Both the position numbers and the translations under genes were made by a program. The notes under the pieces were generated by a model that ran no database searches, was not told the origin of the DNA, and saw nothing but the letters and a program-made list of their open reading frames with translations. Source: Candidatus Scatomorpha stercorigallinarum (GTDB lineage: Bacteria > Bacillota_A > Clostridia > Oscillospirales > Oscillospiraceae). Taken from it: a stretch of DNA of 28,579 bases. Below are positions 1-6,473 of the stretch, piece after piece. The stretch is taken from contig DVOV01000143.1 in the NCBI GenBank assembly GCA_018713375.1, forward strand, positions 1 to 28,579. The letters run 5' to 3'. Within the stretch, counting starts at the first letter, position 1, and each line of letters starts with the position of its first letter.

Positions 1-215
1 ATGGCGTTGTCGCCCGTCAGGGGGCCGACGCCGCCAAACTTGAACGCCGTGCCTTCGGCGGCGGGCTCTTCCTCACCGGAGGGCTCCTCGGCGGCGGGCT
101 CGCCGCTGGCGGGGGCCTCGGAGGGCTCCTCGGCGGGGTCTTCGGCCTGGCCGCAGCCGGCCATCAGGCATACGCACATCAGCATAGCCAGGACAAGAGA
201 GAAGAACTTTTTCAT
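1..215 (-). CDS. livJ: Branched-chain amino acid ABC transporter substrate-binding lipoprotein, N-terminal part
   Basis: Only the first 71 codons lie in the window; the gene runs off the left edge. The start ATG (213-215) follows a GGAGG at 221-225. The protein opens with a lipoprotein signal peptide: MKKFF, a hydrophobic core, then the lipobox LMAGC with the lipidated Cys near residue 21. A low-complexity Glu/Ala/Pro/Ser linker follows to about residue 55. The mature domain then begins with FKFGGVGPLTGDNA, which is the usual first strand of Peripla_BP_6 (LivJ/LivK type) binding proteins. Such proteins are anchored outside the membrane and hand amino acids to a LivHMGF permease. The assignment to branched-chain amino acids is partly inference from the Ile/Val/Leu-coding leader just upstream. 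The visible fragment alone would also fit amide or urea binding relatives. Confidence 0.8.
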   Translation of the reverse strand, partial: MKKFFSLVLAMLMCVCLMAGCGQAEDPAEEPSEAPASGEPAAEEPSGEEEPAAEGTAFKFGGVGPLTGDNA

Positions 216-243
216 GTTTGCCTCCTAAAATGCGATTTTATAC

Positions 244-280
244 AAAAAACCGGCCCCGGCCAGATGGCCGGGACCGGTTT
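244..280 (-). terminator. Intrinsic terminator between leader ORF and livJ (attenuator)
   Basis: Read on the minus strand, arm 266-280 pairs perfectly with arm 247-261 (15 bp with one G-U) around a four-base ATCT loop. It runs directly into TTTTTT (244-249). It lies between the stop codon of the leader ORF (296-298) and the livJ ribosome-binding site (221-225), so unconditional termination would silence livJ. The placement therefore argues for a regulated attenuator. Confidence 0.88.
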
Positions 281-295
281 GAAGTATACTCCAAA

Positions 296-586
296 TCAGT
301 GTGCCGGTACCATACCTGGCTCGGTGTTGCTGCGGCGGGCTACTACTACGGCGGCAACAAGTACGATAATGCTGGCGGCGATGCGCGCTATGCGTATAAT
401 TATAAGGCGCAGGGCAGCAAAAATGGACACCGCAAGAGCGGTGTCCAGGCTAAGCAGGCAGGCAGTATTATCGCGGCGGGCAGAATCGTCGCTGAAGGAA
501 TGAGCGCAGGCGGGCGCAAAGTCCGCGCAATGAGAGCCGCGGGCGTCAAAGCTGTTAAAAGTTCGCTCAAAGTGACGGTCAAACAT
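296..586 (-). CDS. Branched-chain amino acid leader peptide (attenuator ORF)
   Basis: This 96-codon ORF starts at an ATG (584-586) preceded by AAGGAG at 8 nt spacing, so it should be well translated. Residues 59-82 are the striking part. Fifteen of the first 25 residues from position 59 are Ile, Leu or Val, with runs I62-I63-I64, I73-I74-V75-L76-V77 and V80-V81-V82, and several ATA and GTA codons. This mirrors the Ile/Val-rich leader peptides of enterobacterial ilvB and ilvGMEDA. The first ~50 residues have no recognisable domain, and the protein as a whole resembles no family I know. It ends 16 nt before a strong terminator and 80 nt before livJ. Inferred role: the translating ribosome senses Ile/Val/Leu-tRNA charging and controls read-through into livJ. 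It is longer than classical leaders (about 30 residues), which is unusual. Confidence 0.72.
   Translation of the reverse strand: MFDRHFERTFNSFDARGSHCADFAPACAHSFSDDSARRDNTACLLSLDTALAVSIFAALRLIIIRIARIAASIIVLVAAVVVARRSNTEPGMVPAH
304..320 (-). promoter_or_regulatory. Candidate antiterminator strand of the livJ attenuator
   Basis: On the minus strand the leader ORF's last codons contain GGTACCGG (304-311). It can pair, with one bulged base, with CCGGTCC in the ascending arm of the terminator (271-277). The same segment can instead fold locally: GCC-A-GGT pairs with ACC-GGC around a five-base loop (303-320). This gives two mutually exclusive states, as expected for attenuation. A ribosome stalled on the upstream Ile/Val codons would leave this strand free, while one reaching the stop would cover it. 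TGGTACCG also resembles part of the T-box core sequence, so a T-box reading cannot be wholly excluded. Confidence 0.5.
419..447 (-). terminator. Terminator-like hairpin inside the leader ORF
   Basis: A perfect 10-bp inverted repeat (424-433 with 438-447, loop of four) is followed on the minus strand by ATTTTT. It lies in the coding frame immediately before the Ile/Val-rich codons. It could be an RNA-polymerase pause site that synchronises ribosome and polymerase, or an early terminator that acts when the leader is not translated. Function is inferred; only the hairpin and T-run are seen. Confidence 0.5.
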
Positions 587-616
587 CGGCGCGGCTCCTT
601 TCTGTGAGTTGAGTGC

Positions 617-645
617 AATTTAACACAGCAAAGCCGCACTGTCAA
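617..645 (-). promoter_or_regulatory. Sigma-A promoter of the livJ leader transcript
   Basis: On the minus strand there is TTGACA (640-645), a 17-nt spacer, and TAAATT (617-622). The predicted RNA begins near 610, about 20-25 nt before the leader ORF start. The -35 is a perfect match. Confidence 0.8.
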
Positions 646-793
646 GAAGGCAAGGCCCATTTCCACGAATTACACAGCGCTTTCCATGCCCGCGGGGCAA
701 AATTTCTTCTGTTCTCACAGTAAATTTGTGCCTTTTTGAACAGGGGAGCGGCCATGTGGGGGGAAATGCGGGCGCGCCGGAGCAAGAGGAATG

Positions 794-814
794 CCGCCCG
801 GAGGGCCCGGGCGG
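794..814 (-). terminator. Possible weak terminator of the restriction-modification operon
   Basis: An 8-bp GC-only stem (794-801 with 807-814) lies just past the stop of the last methyltransferase gene. It lacks a clear T-run on either strand, so termination is uncertain. The rest of 646-830 shows no gene I can support. Confidence 0.35.
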
Positions 815-830
815 AATGTGCATGCCTGGC

Positions 831-2162
831 TTACGGCGCGAGGAGATCCACCTCGACGCCGGGTATCTCGGCGGCAAAACGCGAGCGCATGAGCTCTTCA
901 AAGCCCTCGTTGTACTCGTAGCCGGCGCAGGCGCGGCCACACTGCTCGGCGGCGATGAGCGTGGTGCCGCTGCCGAGGAAGGGGTCCAGCACGAGGCCGC
1001 CGGGGGAGGTGGTGGCGCGGATGATGCGCGAGACGAGCTCGGTGGGGTAGATGGCGGGGTGGATGTATTTTTTGCCCACGCTGCCGGCCTTGCGGTTGAT
1101 GTTCCAGAAGGCGCCGCCGTTCATGAGTTCGTTTTTATAGTCGCCGAACTGGGCGAACACGCCGCGGTCCACGGAAAACGCCTCGCTTTTGGAAAATACA
1201 AGCACGTATTCGTGGTGATCGACGACGTTTTTCTCTCCCGTGGGGATGCCGGAGGACTTGTGCCAGATGACGATGCCCTTGTAGAAAAAGCCTATCTCCC
1301 GGCACATCTCCACGAAGTCGTGGGGGATGGTGATGACCTTCCCCGCCTGGACGCGGATGTTGATGTTTATCCAGAGCGAGCCGGAGGACTCCAGCTTGCG
1401 GTAGCACTGCGCCCAGACGGAGCGGATGCGGCGCAGATAGTCCGGGTAGCTCTCCTGGCCGATCTGGCCGGGCTTGAAGTAGTCCTTGAGGTTCCAATAG
1501 GGCGGGGAGGTGACGGCCAGCTGCACGGAGCCGTCGGCTATCTCCTCCATGTTTTCGGAGGAGCGGAAAATGACGCGGCTGCGCGGCTTGCCCACGGCGC
1601 GGCGCGGCGGCGCGGGAGGGAGCGCGAGCTCCGCCGGGGAGCGCTCCTCGCGGCAGAGCACGTAGTCGCCGCCGCAGCCGGACATGGCCAGCAGGCGCTC
1701 GACGACGCCCCCGTCGCCGAGCATGATGTGGCGGGTGATGTGGGCGCGGCCGTCGTCCTCTGTCGGTATCCAGACGTTGCCGGGGTCCTTGCCGCGGGGG
1801 TTGTAGTTCTTGGCCCGCTTGCCCCACTCGACGTCCTTCCAGATGTGCTTTTCGCGGACGGCGTCCTTGTTGAAGGACATCTGCGCGTGATTTTTGCAGA
1901 GCCAGACGACGTACTTGGCATTGTCCGTGAAGGCGCAGCGCTGTGCCTCCGCCACCGGGTAGACGATGGTGTTGACGTAGTCATAGCCGGCGGCGGTGGC
2001 GGCGGCGATGACGTCGAGGAAGTCATGTACGACGTTGCCCATGGCGTCGTATTCCGTGCGCACCAGGGCGAAGAAGCTGCCGCTGCCGGAGAGGCTGGCG
2101 TATTCTGTTTTCAGGAGCGACGCCGCTTTTTCATAGCCGGCGTCGGTTATCACGGTCTGCAT
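831..2162 (-). CDS. DNA amino-methyltransferase (beta class) with N-terminal pseudo-methyltransferase domain
   Basis: 443 residues. The C-terminal two thirds form a complete beta-class N4-cytosine/N6-adenine methyltransferase. The catalytic motif IV TSPPYWNLKDYF lies near residue 240. A central target-recognition part includes HHEYVLVFSKS, and the SAM-binding motif I DPFLGSGTT lies near residue 405, preceded by AIYPTELVSRII. The order IV then I marks the beta class, and SPPY is common in N4-cytosine enzymes. The first ~190 residues also look like the later half of such an enzyme: YVVWLCKNHAQMSFNKDAVR, then YNPRGKDPGNVWIPT, then VVERLLAMSGCGGDYVLC. In that copy the catalytic motif is absent and the motif I glycine loop is replaced. 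The gene overlaps the preceding methyltransferase by one base (TGATG). Inferred role: protects one strand of the recognition site of the HNH nuclease encoded upstream. Confidence 0.9.
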   Translation of the reverse strand: MQTVITDAGYEKAASLLKTEYASLSGSGSFFALVRTEYDAMGNVVHDFLDVIAAATAAGYDYVNTIVYPVAEAQRCAFTDNAKYVVWLCKNHAQMSFNKDAVREKHIWKDVEWGKRAKNYNPRGKDPGNVWIPTEDDGRAHITRHIMLGDGGVVERLLAMSGCGGDYVLCREERSPAELALPPAPPRRAVGKPRSRVIFRSSENMEEIADGSVQLAVTSPPYWNLKDYFKPGQIGQESYPDYLRRIRSVWAQCYRKLESSGSLWININIRVQAGKVITIPHDFVEMCREIGFFYKGIVIWHKSSGIPTGEKNVVDHHEYVLVFSKSEAFSVDRGVFAQFGDYKNELMNGGAFWNINRKAGSVGKKYIHPAIYPTELVSRIIRATTSPGGLVLDPFLGSGTTLIAAEQCGRACAGYEYNEGFEELMRSRFAAEIPGVEVDLLAP

Positions 2163-2965
2163 CAGCGGATGCTCTCCAATCTTGCCCTGGCGATGTCGCA
2201 GTAGTTTTCAACGGGCTCGATGAGAGCCCACTCGCGGCCCATCAGCTGGGCCATCTTGGCCGTGGTGCCGCTGCCGCCGAAGGGGTCGAGCACGAGGTCG
2301 CCCGGGTCGCTCCAGGTGGCGATGTGGTCGGCGGCCAGCTTTTCCGGGAAAATGGCCGGGTGCTCATAGGCGATCTTGTCCCGGGTGGAGAAGCCGCGGC
2401 CGTTGGCGTAGCGCCAGACGTTGGTGCGCACGCCGAATTCATTGACGGTCTTTTTGCCCTTGTTCGTCAGCGAGCCGTCCTTTTCCCGGCGGGTGACGTC
2501 GCCGTAGGTCGTGTATCCCGCCCAGCGGTTGGGCTTGTCGCGCAGGAGGTGCACGGTGGCGGGCCTGCCGCGGCTGAGGACGAACATGTATTCGAAGGCA
2601 TTGAAATAGCGGTTGGGATGAGGAGGGCCGGAGCCGGCCTTTTCGTATATCATCACGTCGTACATGCTGAAGCCGAGCTCCTGGAAAAAGAGCGCCTGGC
2701 GGAAGCTGGTGAGCGAGCGGCCGCCGTTGGCCGTCTTGTCGCCGACGACCCAGACGACCACGCCGCCGGGCTTTACGACGCGGTAGAGCTCGCGCGCGAT
2801 GGTCTTGAACACGTCAAAGTTCCAGACGGCGCCCTCCTGGTAGTCGCGCAGGTCGTCGTAGGGCGGGCTGGTCACGACCAGGTCCACGCTGTCGGCGGGG
2901 AATTCGGGCAGCAGCTCGTCCGCGCGGGCGTTGAATATTTGATGGCGTATGTCCTTCAGTTCCAA
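2162..2965 (-). CDS. DNA amino-methyltransferase (beta class)
   Basis: About 268 residues, single domain. Motif IV is TSPPYDDLRDY near residue 30; motif I DPFGGSGTT comes late, near residue 235, after AIFPEKLAADHI. This order defines the beta class of N4-C/N6-A methyltransferases. I chose the TTG at 2963-2965, which has GAGGTG about 7 nt upstream and gives a protein starting LELKDIRHQIF. A GTG at 2978-2980 overlapping the nuclease stop (GTGA) is possible but has no Shine-Dalgarno. The open frame continues far upstream, but that part is Arg/Pro-rich shadow of the nuclease gene. Middle gene of a three-gene operon. Two methyltransferases next to one nuclease are typical of restriction systems with asymmetric sites, one enzyme per strand (established for type IIS systems; specificity here is unknown). 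Confidence 0.88.
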   Translation of the reverse strand: MELKDIRHQIFNARADELLPEFPADSVDLVVTSPPYDDLRDYQEGAVWNFDVFKTIARELYRVVKPGGVVVWVVGDKTANGGRSLTSFRQALFFQELGFSMYDVMIYEKAGSGPPHPNRYFNAFEYMFVLSRGRPATVHLLRDKPNRWAGYTTYGDVTRREKDGSLTNKGKKTVNEFGVRTNVWRYANGRGFSTRDKIAYEHPAIFPEKLAADHIATWSDPGDLVLDPFGGSGTTAKMAQLMGREWALIEPVENYCDIARARLESIR

Positions 2966-2976
2966 AATGGTACACC

Positions 2977-5199
2977 TCACGCAGCGATGCTGTCGTATTC
3001 CATGGCCGTGATGGCGCCGTCCGCCAGCAGGAACTCCAGATGATAGGAGCGCAGCAGATTCTGCGCGCGCAGGGCGCGCAGGCGCTCGGCAAAGCTGCGG
3101 CGCAGGTAGTTCCCGCCGCTGAGCGCGGAGTAGAGCCCGTGCTTGTCCGCCGGGGCCTGGAAGTGGAGCCGGCGGTGGCAGTTGGGGCAGAGGGCGAAGA
3201 GATTCAGGTAGTGGTCGGGGCCGTAGGCGATGCCGAAGGGTATCAGGTGGTGGAATTCCACATATGGCTCGCCGGCGGCGGTGATGAACGCCTCTTCGCC
3301 GCAGCACTCGCAGCGGAGCGTGCCGTTTTCAGCGCAGGCGCGCATGTAATAGGACTTGAGCAGGTTCACCAGCTGGGCGCTGCGCTGGCGGTCCTCCGCC
3401 GGGGACACCGTCGCCGCGGCGGAGAGCTGTTCGATGCGCTCAAGCAGACCGGCGGCGCTCTCCGTGCGGTAGCGGGCCAGGGCCGGCTGGCCGTGCGCGT
3501 CCTCGACGGCGAGGTAGGCGCTGTAATCGCGTGCGCCCAGCGCGGCGAGGGCCTTTTGCAGCTCGCGGCGCATGGCGGCCGCGCTGCGTATGCCGAGCGA
3601 GCGGAAAAGGCCGCCGAAGGCGGCGGAGGCGTAGGCCGCGATGGCCTCGAGCCGCTCGCGCGAGAGCTCCCGGACGCCGCCGAAGCCGAGGGAGACGGCG
3701 GAGACGAGCGCGGCGGCGGAGAGCAGGATGAAGCGGTCGGCGTGGATGTTATAGAGGTCCCATTTTATCTTCACAAGGCCGTCCGGCTCAACGCCGTTTC
3801 CGTTGGCGGCGGAGACATAGCGCCGGCGGAGCTCCGCTTCGCTGCCGGCGAGGACGGCGCCGTAGCGCTGCTGCTTGTAATCCTCCAGGCGGGAGTAGAC
3901 GTCGTAGATGAGCGCGAGCATGTGGCGGTCCGTCGCCTCGACGCGCGAGCGGCGCATGCGCAGCGCGCCGAGCGGGGCGGCGCCGCAGTCGTATGGAAGG
4001 TCGCCGCGGACGCCCAGCAGGTACTTGAGCAGTTCTTTGCGGCCGTCCTCGTCCTCGCAGTCCCGCGCCCGGCCGAAGGAGGCCACGCGCGCCTTTATTT
4101 CCGGCAGGCGCGCGGCCAGCTCGGGCTCGAGGGCCTCCCACTCTTCATCGCCGAAGCTGTGACGGCGGCGGGAGACGATGTATTTGTACTCGTCGAGGCT
4201 CATCGAGCCCCGGCGCAGGATGTAGCCGAGTATGTCCGTATAGGGCGTGAAGCTCACGCCAAAGGCCTCCGGCCCGGGCGCGGGACCGATCTGGTTGATC
4301 TCCGCGGTGGCGGGCTGGGATATCATTTTCAGCTTCTGGTGCTCCCAGAGGAGCAGGAACTCGCCGGCGTTGGCCTGCAACGCGAGCTCGCCGACCGGCG
4401 TGAGGCTGCTGAATTCAAAGTCGGCCGCGCCGGTGGAGCGGGAGTGGAAGTAGCCGTAGTAGTACAATATCTGCCGCTCGTTGCGGATGAAGGCCGCCAT
4501 GTCGCTCTCGATGCCGCGGTAATTGGGCCGCGGGTGCGGGAATTCCTCGCAGAGGCGGAGGACGTCCCCCTCGCCGATGGGGCGCGTGAGCGCGAGGCGG
4601 CCGGCGGCCTCCAGCGCCTGCGGGGAGATGACGTACTTGATGGAGCGGTCGGCTATCCTCCCGGAGCTGTTGAGCTCGCGGACGCAGCCGGCGATGGCCT
4701 CGCGGAAGATGATATCTTCAATGGCCTCGTGCGAATACACGAAGCCAGGCCGCCGCACGGCCTCCTTCAGCCGGGCCTTAATGCCGGTCTGGCCGCCGGA
4801 GCCCATCAGCAGGGCAAAATAGTACTTCTTCGCGCCGCGCAGATACTCCGTGCGCTCCGCCCGGGCGCCGAAAACGCGGCGGCCGGCAAAATTGGCGAAG
4901 AGGTTGAAGTCCTCCGACTTGAAGTTGATGGCGCCGTCCTCGGGGTAGAAAAAGCGCTCGGCGCTCTCCCTCACGGCCTCCGGCAGGCTGGCGATATAGC
5001 GGTCGAAGATCTCCACCACCGCCGGGCGGTAGGCGCTGGTCTCGATGTCGTTGGAGAGGAACACGTAGTAGTACAGCGTGAGGAACTTCTTTGTGTACCA
5101 CAGCGTGCCGGAGTTGGTCACGCGGGTGAGCTCCATGGACTTGGTGAGGGCGTAATTGCCGGGCAGGAGCGTGTCAAAAAAGTCGTCATACGGCGGCAT
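2977..5199 (-). CDS. HNH-family restriction endonuclease (putative)
   Basis: 740 residues, no signal peptide or membrane segment. The only recognisable catalytic unit is near the C-terminus (residues about 630-680). CECC at 630-633 and CPNC at 671-674 form a likely structural zinc site. HH at 650-651 begins HHLIPF, Asn 666 lies in YLNLFAL, and His 675 completes the HNH/beta-beta-alpha-metal fold. The first ~600 residues match nothing I can name; they presumably hold target recognition and dimerisation. The start ATG (5197-5199) has GAAGGG close upstream and lies 37 nt from a consensus -10. First gene of the operon, followed directly by two DNA methyltransferases, which is the main reason to call it a restriction enzyme. 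A non-restriction HNH protein would be less likely in that setting. Confidence 0.8.
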   Translation of the reverse strand: MPPYDDFFDTLLPGNYALTKSMELTRVTNSGTLWYTKKFLTLYYYVFLSNDIETSAYRPAVVEIFDRYIASLPEAVRESAERFFYPEDGAINFKSEDFNLFANFAGRRVFGARAERTEYLRGAKKYYFALLMGSGGQTGIKARLKEAVRRPGFVYSHEAIEDIIFREAIAGCVRELNSSGRIADRSIKYVISPQALEAAGRLALTRPIGEGDVLRLCEEFPHPRPNYRGIESDMAAFIRNERQILYYYGYFHSRSTGAADFEFSSLTPVGELALQANAGEFLLLWEHQKLKMISQPATAEINQIGPAPGPEAFGVSFTPYTDILGYILRRGSMSLDEYKYIVSRRRHSFGDEEWEALEPELAARLPEIKARVASFGRARDCEDEDGRKELLKYLLGVRGDLPYDCGAAPLGALRMRRSRVEATDRHMLALIYDVYSRLEDYKQQRYGAVLAGSEAELRRRYVSAANGNGVEPDGLVKIKWDLYNIHADRFILLSAAALVSAVSLGFGGVRELSRERLEAIAAYASAAFGGLFRSLGIRSAAAMRRELQKALAALGARDYSAYLAVEDAHGQPALARYRTESAAGLLERIEQLSAAATVSPAEDRQRSAQLVNLLKSYYMRACAENGTLRCECCGEEAFITAAGEPYVEFHHLIPFGIAYGPDHYLNLFALCPNCHRRLHFQAPADKHGLYSALSGGNYLRRSFAERLRALRAQNLLRSYHLEFLLADGAITAMEYDSIAA

Positions 5200-5235
5200 G
5201 GCCCTTCACATCCTCTCCAAATACAGAATAAAGAC

Positions 5236-5264
5236 ATTATATCTGCAATCGCGGCGGAAGTCAA
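5236..5264 (-). promoter_or_regulatory. Sigma-A promoter of the restriction-modification operon
   Basis: On the minus strand there is TTGACT (5259-5264), a 17-nt spacer and a perfect TATAAT (5236-5241). It lies between the lacI-family stop (5279) and the nuclease start (5199). This gives the nuclease-first operon its own strong promoter. No C-protein gene or obvious operator is visible. Confidence 0.85.
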
Positions 5265-5278
5265 ATGGCGCGCCGCTG

Positions 5279-6277
5279 TCAGACCGGACGGGTGCTCTTT
5301 CCCACGATGAGGCTCGGCAGGGTGGTGAAGCTCTGGACGCGCAGTTCGGGCTTCTTCAGCTCCTGCAGGAGCTGCCTGGCGGCGGCGCGGCCCATGTCGC
5401 GGACGTCTATCTGCACCAGCGTCGGCTCGGGTCTGATGAGCGGGCTGTACGGGTAACGGTCGAAGGTCATCAGCTGTATGTCGTCCGGTATACGCACGCC
5501 GAGCTCGCGCGCCGCCTCGGCGAAGGCGAAGGCGAGCAGGTTGCTGCTGCACACCACGGCCTCCGGCCTGTCGGGGGCGGCCAGCAGCTCCGCGGCGGCG
5601 GCGCGGCCGGAGCGCAGCGTGCCGTCCGTGTGTTTGACCCAGCTTTCGCGGTATTCGCAGCCGTGCTCCGCGGCGGCGGCGCGGAAACCCATGAGGCGCT
5701 CGTTGGATATGTCGTCGTTCCTGAGCGCGCCGATGAAGGCTATCTCCCGGCAGCCACACTCCACAAGATGCTCGAAGGCGATGCGCCCGCCGAGGGCGTT
5801 GTCCGTGTCCACCCAGTTTATGCGCGTGTCGCTCGGGTGGCCTATCACTATGTGCGGGAATTTGCGCGTGACAAGGAGCTGATGGATGGGCTTCGTCAGC
5901 GCGCCGCCGTGGACGACGATGCCGTCGATGGCCCGCGAGAGCATCACCTGCTCCACATCCGTCAGCGTCGCGTCCAGCAGCATCAGGCTGTAGCCCTTCG
6001 CGCTGAGGGCCTCCTGGATGCCGCACATGATGTCGAAAAGGTGCGGGTTGGTGTAGGGCTCAAACTCGTCCAGTTTCGCCAGGAACGCGATGCAGCGCGC
6101 GCTTTTCCGCGCGAGCCCGGCGGCGCGGCTGTTTGGGGCGTAGTCGAGCCTCCGCATGATCTCCTTTACTTTCAGCGCCGTCGCTTCGGATATGCCCGGC
6201 ACGTCGTTCATGACCTTACTGACGGTGGATATGCTCACCCCGGCTTCGCGGGCGACATCTTTAATGGTGGCCGGCAT
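5279..6277 (-). CDS. LacI-family transcriptional regulator of the maltodextrin operon
   Basis: 332 residues. The N-terminus is a classic LacI helix-turn-helix with hinge: ATIKDVAREAGVSISTVSKV at residues 3-22, then the operator-contacting hinge helix around NSRAAGLARKS. Residues ~60-330 form the periplasmic-binding-protein-like effector domain, with HIVIGHPSDTRINWVDTDN and the typical late segment PTLVQIDVRDMGRAAARQLL. I used the second ATG (6275-6277), because GGAGGG sits 6 nt before it and directly abuts the first ATG at 6283. Transcribed divergently from a sugar ABC transporter and GH13 enzyme; the two palindromes between them match each other at 13 of 16 positions. Likely a local repressor that responds to a malto-oligosaccharide and represses itself too (inferred). 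Confidence 0.9.
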   Translation of the reverse strand: MPATIKDVAREAGVSISTVSKVMNDVPGISEATALKVKEIMRRLDYAPNSRAAGLARKSARCIAFLAKLDEFEPYTNPHLFDIMCGIQEALSAKGYSLMLLDATLTDVEQVMLSRAIDGIVVHGGALTKPIHQLLVTRKFPHIVIGHPSDTRINWVDTDNALGGRIAFEHLVECGCREIAFIGALRNDDISNERLMGFRAAAAEHGCEYRESWVKHTDGTLRSGRAAAAELLAAPDRPEAVVCSSNLLAFAFAEAARELGVRIPDDIQLMTFDRYPYSPLIRPEPTLVQIDVRDMGRAAARQLLQELKKPELRVQSFTTLPSLIVGKSTRPV

Positions 6278-6299
6278 TTTCATCCCTCCCTGGCTATAT

Positions 6300-6315
6300 A
6301 GTATAACGTTTTCGT
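6300..6315. promoter_or_regulatory. LacI-family operator, copy 1 (imperfect)
   Basis: AGTATAACGTTTTCGT, centred on AACGTT. It is 13/16 identical to the perfect palindrome at 6431-6446. It overlaps the likely -10 of the repressor gene, suggesting autoregulation. Confidence 0.6.
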
Positions 6316-6326
6316 AAATAAATCAA
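6300..6326 (-). promoter_or_regulatory. Probable promoter of the lacI-family gene
   Basis: On the minus strand there is TTGATT (6321-6326), then TATACT (6300-6305). The spacing is only 15 nt, so the call is tentative. It overlaps operator copy 1. Confidence 0.4.
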
Positions 6327-6346
6327 GAGAAATATTGCATTTTCTA

Positions 6347-6375
6347 TTGACTTACACAAATTTACTGACTATACT
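6347..6375 (+). promoter_or_regulatory. Sigma-A promoter of the sugar ABC transporter operon
   Basis: TTGACT (6347-6352), 17-nt spacer, TATACT (6370-6375). The downstream operator at 6431-6446 lies about 50 bp into the transcript and could act as a roadblock or support looping with copy 1. Confidence 0.82.
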
Positions 6376-6430
6376 TCAAATCAAGAGATGCGTATTGTAC
6401 AAAATTTGAGCGCATTGTAAGTGCACACTA

Positions 6431-6446
6431 AGTAAAACGTTTTACT
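6431..6446. promoter_or_regulatory. LacI-family operator, copy 2 (perfect palindrome)
   Basis: AGTAAAACGTTTTACT is a perfect 16-bp palindrome with a central CG, the form typical of LacI/GalR operators. It sits 28 nt before the binding-protein start codon, between promoter and ribosome-binding site. Confidence 0.75.
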
Positions 6447-6473
6447 ATAATGACAAGAACGGAGGATGAAAAA

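Noticed and set aside
244..645. T-box riboswitch upstream of livJ
   Set aside because: Only TGGTACCG resembles the T-box core. I found no AG-bulge or specifier stem, and the translated Ile/Val cluster explains the layout better. Not fully excluded.
726..2204. Long plus-strand frame of 492 codons
   Set aside because: It lies opposite the methyltransferase gene and has the Gly/Ala/Asp/Val/His composition of an antisense shadow in GC-rich DNA.
2981..3307. Extended N-terminus for the second methyltransferase
   Set aside because: The added part is Arg/Pro-rich and is simply the nuclease gene read in another frame; the motifs begin only after 2965.
3040..5278. A defence island beyond restriction-modification (toxin, helicase, other nuclease)
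   Set aside because: The genes on both sides are a LacI regulator and an amino-acid transporter gene; no further defence gene is present.
3040..5310. Long plus-strand frame of 756 codons
   Set aside because: Antisense shadow of the HNH nuclease gene; composition bias and no motif.
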